A DNA stretch of 5,086 bases, taken from assembly GCA_025980355.1 (NCBI GenBank), contig JAICXR010000283.1, positions 1 through 5,086 on the forward strand, in the 5' to 3' direction. The notes beneath the pieces were generated by a model that saw nothing but the letters and a program-made list of their open reading frames with translations, was not told the DNA's origin and did no database searches. Made by a program: the position numbers and the translations under genes. The stretch is from Chloroflexota bacterium. GTDB lineage: Bacteria; Chloroflexota; UBA4733. Position 1 is the first letter of the stretch. Every line of letters starts with the position of its first letter. This document shows, piece by piece, positions 1 through 4,422 of the stretch.

Positions 1-1068
1 GGCCGCCGTGCCGGGACGCGGGGAGTAGGCGGCCACGTGGACCACGTCGTAGCGGACGCGGGCCAGCAGGTCGAGCGTGTGCTGGAATTGCTCGTCCGTC
101 TCGCCGCAGAACCCGACGATGAGGTCCGTGCTGACGCTGCAACCCGGCAGGGTCCCGCGAATGCGATCGACCAAGCGCTCGTAGTCGGCGACCTTGTAGG
201 GCCGGCCCATGCGCCGCAACATGGCGTCGTCGCCATGCTGGACGGGCAGATGCATGTATTCGCAGACCTTCGGGACATCGCGCATGGCGACGATGAGCCG
301 CTCGTCGATGTAGCGGGGATGGGAGGTCAAGAACCGGATGCGCTCCAGCCCCTGCACGTCGTTGAGCCGCTCCAACAGTGCCGCCAGGTCGCTCCGCTCG
401 GGCAGGTCGTGCCCATAGGAATCGACGATCTGCCCGAGCAGGGTGACCTCCTTCGCCCCTTCGGCCACCACCTCCTCCACATGGTCGACGATCTCGGCCA
501 CCGGCCGGCTGCGTTCGCCGCCCCGCCGCGACGGCACGATGCAATAGGTGCAGTGCTCGTCGCAGCCGTAGATGATGGGGATGAAGCGCGCCACCTCCTT
601 GCGCCGTCGTTCCTGGAGCGAGGACGGCCCCACGGGCAGCGACTCCGGCCCCATTTCAATCGGCACGGGCGGGAACGACGGGGGCACGGCCTGGTCCAAC
701 GGCCGGTCCAGGAGCGGCTGCAGGCGCTCCGGCGCCAGCGACGAGAAGAACATGTCCACCATCGGATAGCGGCGCTGCATCGCGGCGGCGTCCGGCACGA
801 CCATGCAACCGGTCATGGCCACCGCCAGGTTCGGTTGGCGCTTTTTCAGCCCGGCGAGCTGGCCGAGCTGCCCTTCTGTGCGCTCCTCCGCGCTTTGACG
901 GACGGCGCAGGTGTTCAGGATGACCACGTCCGCGCTGCGCGCATCGCTCGCCTCGGCGCAGCCCGCGTGCTCCAGGTAGTTCTGAATCCGCTCGGAGTCG
1001 GCCTTGTTCATCTGGCAGCCGACCGTCCAGATGTAGTAGGCCGGACGACGTTGCTCCGCGACACTCAT
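1..1068 (-). CDS. miaB: MiaB, tRNA-2-methylthio-N6-isopentenyladenosine synthase (3' end beyond window)
   Basis: This radical-SAM methylthiotransferase adds a methylthio group to isopentenyl-A37 of tRNAs that read UNN codons. The window holds the first 356 codons, starting at the ATG at 1068. The N-terminal UPF0004 domain carries the three cluster cysteines: Cys18 (VGCQMN), Cys54 (LNTCAVR) and Cys88 (TGCM). The radical-SAM site is Cys169-x3-Cys173-x2-Cys176 in GCDEHCTYCIVPSRRG, followed by GQIVDSYG at 212-219 and IRFLTSHP at 244-251. The visible part ends in AYSPRPGTAA, so only the end of the catalytic domain and the C-terminal TRAM domain (roughly 80-100 residues) are missing. A GGAGG lies 11 bases before the chosen start. 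An in-frame ATG at 1086 overlaps that GGAGG and is less likely. GQIVDSYG differs from the usual GQNVNSYG, but the three N-terminal cysteines and QMN favour MiaB over RimO or MtaB. Identification is by motif recognition. Confidence 0.94.
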   Translation of the reverse strand, partial: MSVAEQRRPAYYIWTVGCQMNKADSERIQNYLEHAGCAEASDARSADVVILNTCAVRQSAEERTEGQLGQLAGLKKRQPNLAVAMTGCMVVPDAAAMQRRYPMVDMFFSSLAPERLQPLLDRPLDQAVPPSFPPVPIEMGPESLPVGPSSLQERRRKEVARFIPIIYGCDEHCTYCIVPSRRGGERSRPVAEIVDHVEEVVAEGAKEVTLLGQIVDSYGHDLPERSDLAALLERLNDVQGLERIRFLTSHPRYIDERLIVAMRDVPKVCEYMHLPVQHGDDAMLRRMGRPYKVADYERLVDRIRGTLPGCSVSTDLIVGFCGETDEQFQHTLDLLARVRYDVVHVAAYSPRPGTAA

Positions 1069-1079
1069 GGCCCGCCGGT

Positions 1080-1084
1080 CCTCC
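1080..1084 (-). promoter_or_regulatory. Ribosome binding site of miaB (GGAGG)
   Basis: A consensus GGAGG on the minus strand lies 11 bases before the ATG at 1068, slightly longer than ideal. It overlaps the alternative in-frame ATG at 1086-1084, so it decides in favour of 1068. Confidence 0.55.
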
Positions 1085-1108
1085 ATTTCCGCGCCGGATC
1101 GAGCCGGC

Positions 1109-1140
1109 GGTATGCTGGGATATTGGACAGAAACTATACC
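1109..1140. promoter_or_regulatory. Inverted pair of GGTATRNT boxes upstream of miaB
   Basis: GGTATGCT on the plus strand (1109-1116) faces ACTATACC (1133-1140), the reverse complement of GGTATAGT, across 16 bases. The half-sites match at seven of eight positions. The arrangement could be two -10 boxes facing each other, or an operator for a dimeric regulator over the miaB promoter. It could also be chance in a short AT-richer gap. Confidence 0.25.
1133..1140 (-). promoter_or_regulatory. Probable -10 region of the miaB promoter (GGTATAGT)
   Basis: On the minus strand this reads GGTATAGT, with five of six bases of the TATAAT consensus. It sits in the 93-base gap between the receiver gene and miaB. 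Transcription would start near 1126, giving a leader of about 58 bases before the ATG at 1068. No good -35 hexamer is seen at 16-18 bases; CTGACG lies upstream but only 13 bases away. The same GGTATRNT box recurs in the other intergenic gaps, which supports it. Confidence 0.4.
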
Positions 1141-1161
1141 TGCAAACCGGGCGTCAGCTAC

Positions 1162-1671
1162 TCACTGCCGATGGTCATCCCCCAATGACGGCGCGGTGAG
1201 CAAGAGCCGGGCCACGTCCTCCATCAGGCGTTGCGGGGAGATCGGGCGGGGATGGACCGCATCGGCGCTCTCGGCGGCTTCGATATCGTTCCCTTCCTCT
1301 CCGGAGAGGATGATCGTGCGGATGCCGGAGAGCGCCGCGTTCCGGCGCAGGCGCTGGCTCAGCGCGGCGGCGGCGTCCTTCGGCAGCGGCAGATGGATCA
1401 CCGCTAGGGCCGGGACCCGGCGAACGGCCTGGGCCACCGCGGCGTCGGCGGAGCGGCAGACGTCGACAGCGGCACCGGCGTCCTGCAGCAGCCCGGCGAT
1501 CAGCGTCGCGATGCCGGCGTTGTCGTCGACGACGAGGATACGCCGACCGGACAGCGGCAGATCCTTCCGCATGTCCGGTTCATCGTGGCCGACAACGAGC
1601 GGGGGGCGGGGGGCGCTATCCCTTGGTCGCGCCGCCCGCCCGGAGCGCCGGTTAATGTTGCCCCTCTTCAC
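1162..1671 (-). CDS. Stand-alone receiver-domain protein lacking the phospho-acceptor Asp
   Basis: This is a CheY-like receiver without an output domain, 169 residues from the GTG at 1671. The core begins at residue 43 with RRILVVDDN, giving the acidic pair Asp49-Asp50. The beta-3 strand, where the phosphorylated Asp normally sits, reads LAVIHLPLP, so His93 (codon CAT at 1395-1393) takes its place. The switch Ser/Thr is kept as Ser123 (IILSGEE). The usual Lys-Pro near the end is Arg142-Pro143 (HPRPIS). It is therefore a pseudo-receiver by residue content and probably works, if at all, by binding rather than by Asp phosphorylation. The start is uncertain: the GTG has no ribosome binding site and adds an Arg/Pro-rich 33-residue leader, while the ATG at 1572 would give a more typical 136 residues. 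Using the GTG, it overlaps the upstream gene by 20 bases, suggesting a shared transcript. Its partner kinase is not visible. Confidence 0.8.
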   Translation of the reverse strand: MKRGNINRRSGRAARPRDSAPRPPLVVGHDEPDMRKDLPLSGRRILVVDDNAGIATLIAGLLQDAGAAVDVCRSADAAVAQAVRRVPALAVIHLPLPKDAAAALSQRLRRNAALSGIRTIILSGEEGNDIEAAESADAVHPRPISPQRLMEDVARLLLTAPSLGDDHRQ

Positions 1672-2065
1672 CGACGGTCAACTGCTTCCCGCCCGGTTCG
1701 TGCCGGTGGGGGATCAAATGTCCCTCGCGCGTTTCCCATAGCAGGTCCGTATCCCGCGGCTCGCTGAAATCGCCGGCGGAAATCAGGAGGCCGTCATGGC
1801 GCTCCAGGACTTCCAGGACGTCCTCTTCGACCACCTGACGCGTCCCCTGGCGCACGAGGACGATGGCGTCGGCGTCCGGCAAGAGGCGCACCGACCAGCC
1901 GCGATCGGTGAGATCATCGAGGATGACGCCGGTGTCGTAGAAGCGCTGGGCGATCATCAGGCCCGCCCCGGCCAGCCGCCGCCCGTCAATCTCATCGGAC
2001 TCTTCGAGCTCCAGTTCCTCTTCAATCGGGTAGAGTAAAGGCAACTCAAGCGTGAAGTAGGACAA
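1652..2065 (-). CDS. Hypothetical protein, 137 residues, family not recognised
   Basis: I do not recognise this protein. The reading frame stays open upstream to 2479, but that part is the antisense shadow of the SGNH hydrolase gene. The TTG at 2065 is chosen because GGGAG lies 7 bases before it and a -10-like box lies further upstream. The protein has a strongly acidic stretch at residues 15-27 (EEELELEESDEID). A mixed region follows with GVILDDLTDRGW (46-57), VRLLPDADAIVLVRQG (59-74) and an acidic helix-like VVEEDVLEVLERHDG (78-92). It ends in a polar His/Gly-rich tail. There is no signal peptide, membrane segment or cysteine, so it is probably a small soluble cytoplasmic protein. The third codon positions on this strand are strongly G/C, which supports real coding. 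It leads the minus-strand group and may be co-transcribed with the receiver gene, but no function can be inferred. Confidence 0.68.
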   Translation of the reverse strand: MSYFTLELPLLYPIEEELELEESDEIDGRRLAGAGLMIAQRFYDTGVILDDLTDRGWSVRLLPDADAIVLVRQGTRQVVEEDVLEVLERHDGLLISAGDFSEPRDTDLLWETREGHLIPHRHEPGGKQLTVGEEGQH

Positions 2066-2072
2066 ACCGTCT

Positions 2073-2077
2073 CTCCC
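2073..2077 (-). promoter_or_regulatory. Ribosome binding site of the 137-residue gene (GGGAG)
   Basis: GGGAG on the minus strand lies 7 bases before the TTG at 2065. It is the reason for preferring this TTG over the other in-frame TTG ten codons upstream (2095). Confidence 0.6.
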
Positions 2078-2095
2078 AATGATGATTAGCGTCAA

Positions 2096-2103
2096 AGCAT
2101 ACC
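2096..2103 (-). promoter_or_regulatory. Probable extended -10 of the minus-strand gene group (GGTATGCT)
   Basis: On the minus strand this reads TG-G-TATGCT, an extended -10 with the TG dinucleotide one base before the hexamer. Transcription would start near 2089, about 24 bases before the TTG at 2065, leaving room for the GGGAG site. No -35 resembling TTGACA is seen at the usual distance, as is common for extended -10 promoters. Confidence 0.4.
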
Positions 2104-2113
2104 ACAGCCCAGC

Positions 2114-2806
2114 ATGACGACACTGGCGGCGCTTCAGGCGCAACTTCGCCAAGCGGCGCGCGAACGTTTCCGGCGCGACATCACCCAGCCGCTGGTCTAC
2201 GTGGCGCTCGGGGCCAGCGACGCCGCGGGCGTCGGCGCGAGTGATGCCGCCCGCAGCTACGTCGAACTGCTGGCGGCACGCCTCCGCGCGCATTACCGCC
2301 CGGACCGGGCCGTCACGGTCCGGAACCTCGCCGTCTCCGGCTACACCATCGCGGAGATCGACCGGGACGAGCTGCCCCAGGTTCCCGCCCTGGCTCCGGA
2401 TATTGTCACGCTCTGGACCGGCGGCAACGACGTGATCCAAAGCGTCGATACGTCGGTGTTCCACGACGCGCTCGTGCACATCCTACGCGTCCTGCAGCAG
2501 ACGGGGGCGGCCATCTTCGTCGGCACGGTGCCGGACCTTTCCCTGGTGCCGCTGATTCGCTCCTTCCCGGCCTGGGTCATGCCGTTGGGCGATCCGGTCG
2601 CCTACGCCCGCCGTCGTTCGCGCGATCTGGGCGACATCGTGCTGCGGGTGGCGCCCACCTACGGCGCGACGCTGGTGAACGTGCCGATGAGCCAGGTCCT
2701 GGCCGACCCGACGCTGGTCGCCGCCGACGGCTTCCATCCCTCCGACGCCGGACATACCCGGCTGGCCGATGCCTGGTGGGCGGAAGTGCGCAAACGGCTG
2801 GAGTAA
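2114..2806 (+). CDS. SGNH/GDSL-family hydrolase
   Basis: This is a 230-residue serine hydrolase of the SGNH fold, a family of esterases, lipases and lysophospholipases. The blocks appear in order. Block I is VALGASDAAGVG at 30-41, with catalytic Ser35; the usual GDS reads GAS. Block II is NLAVSGYT at 71-78, with the oxyanion Gly76. Block III is TGGNDV at 102-107, with Asn105. Block V is DGFHPSDAGH at 205-214, with Asp205 and His208. All four SGNH residues are present, so it should be active, but the substrate cannot be told. No signal peptide or membrane segment is seen, suggesting a cytoplasmic enzyme. The length is normal for a single-domain member. The ATG at 2114 has no Shine-Dalgarno sequence, so the start or its mode of initiation is uncertain. 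It diverges from the 137-residue gene across 48 bases and lies 101 bases before rsmH in the same direction. Confidence 0.9.
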   Translation: MTTLAALQAQLRQAARERFRRDITQPLVYVALGASDAAGVGASDAARSYVELLAARLRAHYRPDRAVTVRNLAVSGYTIAEIDRDELPQVPALAPDIVTLWTGGNDVIQSVDTSVFHDALVHILRVLQQTGAAIFVGTVPDLSLVPLIRSFPAWVMPLGDPVAYARRRSRDLGDIVLRVAPTYGATLVNVPMSQVLADPTLVAADGFHPSDAGHTRLADAWWAEVRKRLE

Positions 2807-2907
2807 GGGCCGGGAGACCCATTGCGCTTAGTACCATCAGGCCTGCCGCTGTAACGGGCCCGCGTCGCCGGCCAGAGCCGTCCACCCGCCAAAGGTATAC
2901 TCCGCCC
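2807..2907. other. 101-base gap between the hydrolase gene and rsmH
   Basis: This gap contains the rsmH -10 box near its right end. I found no mraZ gene and no MraZ-box-like direct repeats before rsmH. The 8-base palindrome CAGGCCTG occurs here, and short GGCC-type pairings are possible, but there is no T-run, so no intrinsic terminator can be called for the hydrolase gene. Confidence 0.4.
2894..2901 (+). promoter_or_regulatory. Probable leaderless promoter of rsmH (-10 GGTATACT)
   Basis: TATACT at 2896-2901 matches TATAAT at five of six positions. Six bases separate it from the ATG at 2908, so the expected start of transcription, about 7 bases after the hexamer, falls on the A of the start codon. 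There is no Shine-Dalgarno sequence before this ATG, as expected for a leaderless message. No good -35 hexamer is present near 2873-2878. This would be the promoter for the rsmH-ftsL-murD transcript. Confidence 0.55.
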
Positions 2908-3900
2908 ATGATCGCCTTGCTGGAACCGCCGACGATGGCGCCATCTGCCGATCGCCCCGTCCATCTGCCGGTGCTGCTGGTGGAGACGGTGGACGCGTTG
3001 GGGCCCCGCAGCGGCGTACGCTACGTCGACGCGACGGTCGGCGGCGCGGGGCATGCTGCCGCCATCTTGCAGGCCTCGGCTCCGGACGGCGAGCTGGTCG
3101 GGTTGGACCGCGATCCGACCACGCTGGTCTACGCGCAGGAACGCCTGACGGCGTTCCCGGGGCGGTCCACGCTGGTCCACGCGACGTTCGATACGTTGGC
3201 GGACGTGCTCGCGGCCCAGGGTTGGCCGGCCGTGAACGGCATCTTGCTTGATCTCGGCTTTTCCTCGCTGCAGCTCGGCGCGAGCGGACGCGGCCTCTCC
3301 TTCCAACGCGACGAGCCGTTGGACATGCGCCTGGACCGGACGGCGGACGTCCCGACCGCGGCGGACCTGATCGCCGCCGGTTCGGAGGCGGCGCTGGCCG
3401 ATCTGCTCTACCGCTACGGGGAGGAGCCGGCCGCCCGGCGGATCGCCCGGGAGATCGTCGCCCGAAGGGCAACCAGCCCGCTGGGCACGACGGGGGAGCT
3501 GCACGCCGCCGTCTGGCGAGCGGTGGGGGGCCGGCGCGGCACCGCCATCGACCCGGCAACGCGAACCTTCCAGGCGCTGCGGATCGCCGTCAACGACGAG
3601 CTCGGTCAGCTGGAACGCGCGCTGCCGCAGGCCATCGGCTTGCTGAAGCCGGGGGGCCGGCTGGCCATCATCACCTTTCACTCCCTGGAGGACCGCATCG
3701 TCAAACAGGCGTTTGTCCGGGCGGCCGCCGGCTGCGTCTGCCCGCCTGGGCTGCCCGAGTGCCGTTGCGGGCACGTGGCGGAGGTCCGGCTCCTCTGGCG
3801 CAAGCCGCGCGTGGCCGGCCCCGAGGAAGTGGCGGCCAACCCGCGCGCGCGCAGCGCCAAGCTACGGGCGGTGGAGCGGCTGGGGCCGGGCGGCCGGTGA
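2908..3900 (+). CDS. rsmH: RsmH, 16S rRNA (cytosine-1402-N4)-methyltransferase
   Basis: RsmH (formerly MraW) methylates N4 of C1402 in the decoding centre of 16S rRNA, using S-adenosylmethionine. The 330-residue length is normal for the family. Near the N-terminus HLPVLLVET (19-27) is the usual family start. The SAM site is DATVGGAGH at 41-49, with Asp67 in GLDRDP closing the strand-2 loop. Further signatures follow: ILLDLGFSSLQL, GLSFQRDEPLDMR, TRTFQALRIAVNDEL, ITFHSLEDRIVK and a cysteine cluster in GCVCPPGLPECRCGH near the C-terminus. In the normally HPATRTFQ motif the His is Asp (IDPATRTFQ). The ATG at 2908 is chosen because a -10 box sits exactly where a leaderless start needs it. The ATG at 2935 would also give a plausible N-terminus but has no ribosome binding site. 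The frame is open back to 2776, but that part overlaps the hydrolase gene. It heads a dcw-type cluster. Confidence 0.96.
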   Translation: MIALLEPPTMAPSADRPVHLPVLLVETVDALGPRSGVRYVDATVGGAGHAAAILQASAPDGELVGLDRDPTTLVYAQERLTAFPGRSTLVHATFDTLADVLAAQGWPAVNGILLDLGFSSLQLGASGRGLSFQRDEPLDMRLDRTADVPTAADLIAAGSEAALADLLYRYGEEPAARRIAREIVARRATSPLGTTGELHAAVWRAVGGRRGTAIDPATRTFQALRIAVNDELGQLERALPQAIGLLKPGGRLAIITFHSLEDRIVKQAFVRAAAGCVCPPGLPECRCGHVAEVRLLWRKPRVAGPEEVAANPRARSAKLRAVERLGPGGR

Positions 3901-3905
3901 ACGAG

Positions 3906-3910
3906 GGAGG
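3906..3910 (+). promoter_or_regulatory. Ribosome binding site of the ftsL-like gene (GGAGG)
   Basis: A consensus GGAGG lies 8 bases before the GTG at 3919, in the 18-base gap after the rsmH stop. It favours the GTG over the in-frame ATG at 3928, which would be 17 bases away. Confidence 0.65.
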
Positions 3911-3918
3911 ACGAGGAC

Positions 3919-4422
3919 GTGTCGGCCATGTCGCCAAGCACTAACCGGCGAGGACAACCCTTGCTGTCCGTCGCCGCCGCACCGGCACGCCGCCCGTGGC
4001 CGCGCTCCGGCGCCGCAGCGCCATCGCCCGTCGCCCCGGCGCGGTCGCCGGCGCCGCCGGCACACCGCCCCCTGCGCGCTAGGCGCGTGCGCCTGATCCG
4101 GCAGTCCGAGCCCTTCCTCTTGATGGCCGTTGCCTGTGCCTTGATCGCGCTCCTCGCCACCCTGTACCTCACGGAGGACAATAAGGCGGCCCTCATGACG
4201 TACCAGATCAACGACCTGCAGGACCAGCAGAGCACCCTATTGCGCACCCAGGGCGACCTGAAGCTCCAACTGGAGCAGATGGAATCCCTGCAGCGCATCC
4301 AGGCCGAGGCGGCCGCCCAGGGGATGGTGCCCGTGCAACCGACGTCGACCACCTACATCGACCTACCGCCGGCCGTCGACACCGTGGCGCCGCCGCCGGC
4401 GCTGGCCCAGGCCCGGCCGTGA
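3919..4422 (+). CDS. ftsL: FtsL-like septum-formation membrane protein
   Basis: This 167-residue bitopic protein has the layout of FtsL/DivIC division proteins. A cytoplasmic N-terminal tail (1-64) is rich in Pro, Ala and Arg. One membrane segment follows at about 65-84 (PFLLMAVACALIALLATLYL). An outside coiled coil runs from about 95 to 133, with heptad-like Leu/Ile/Met (INDLQDQQSTLLRTQGDLKL). The AAAQGMVPVQP stretch at 131-141 resembles the short motif after the FtsL coiled coil. A Pro/Ala-rich tail ends the protein. FtsL is small and poorly conserved in sequence, so the name rests mainly on topology and on its place between rsmH and murD. In the family it joins DivIC/FtsB to recruit and activate the septal peptidoglycan synthase FtsWI. 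The basic tail, with Arg residues just before the membrane segment, fits an N-in orientation. It is 18 bases from rsmH and overlaps murD by 4 bases, so all three are probably one operon. Confidence 0.8.
   Translation: MSAMSPSTNRRGQPLLSVAAAPARRPWPRSGAAAPSPVAPARSPAPPAHRPLRARRVRLIRQSEPFLLMAVACALIALLATLYLTEDNKAALMTYQINDLQDQQSTLLRTQGDLKLQLEQMESLQRIQAEAAAQGMVPVQPTSTTYIDLPPAVDTVAPPPALAQARP

Noticed and set aside
37..1188. A 383-codon plus-strand open frame across miaB
   Set aside because: It is antisense to a clear miaB with all six cluster cysteines. High GC content removes stops from the opposite strand, and the translated protein is His/Arg/Gly-rich with no family motif.
2066..2479. Upstream extension of the 137-residue gene's frame to an ATG at 2479
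   Set aside because: The extension is antisense to the SGNH hydrolase. The TTG at 2065 has its own ribosome binding site and a -10-like box.
2807..2870. Possible terminator hairpin after the hydrolase gene
   Set aside because: Only short self-pairing GGCC and CAGGCCTG segments are present, with no T-run after them. In GC-rich DNA such pairings are expected by chance.
2776..2907. Upstream extension of rsmH to an ATG at 2776
   Set aside because: It overlaps the end of the hydrolase gene and adds non-homologous sequence before the normal RsmH N-terminus. The -10 box at 2896-2901 places the start at 2908.
2659..3774. A 371-codon minus-strand open frame across rsmH
   Set aside because: It lies opposite a complete RsmH and its translation is low-complexity Arg/Gly/Gln-rich. 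It is a high-GC shadow.
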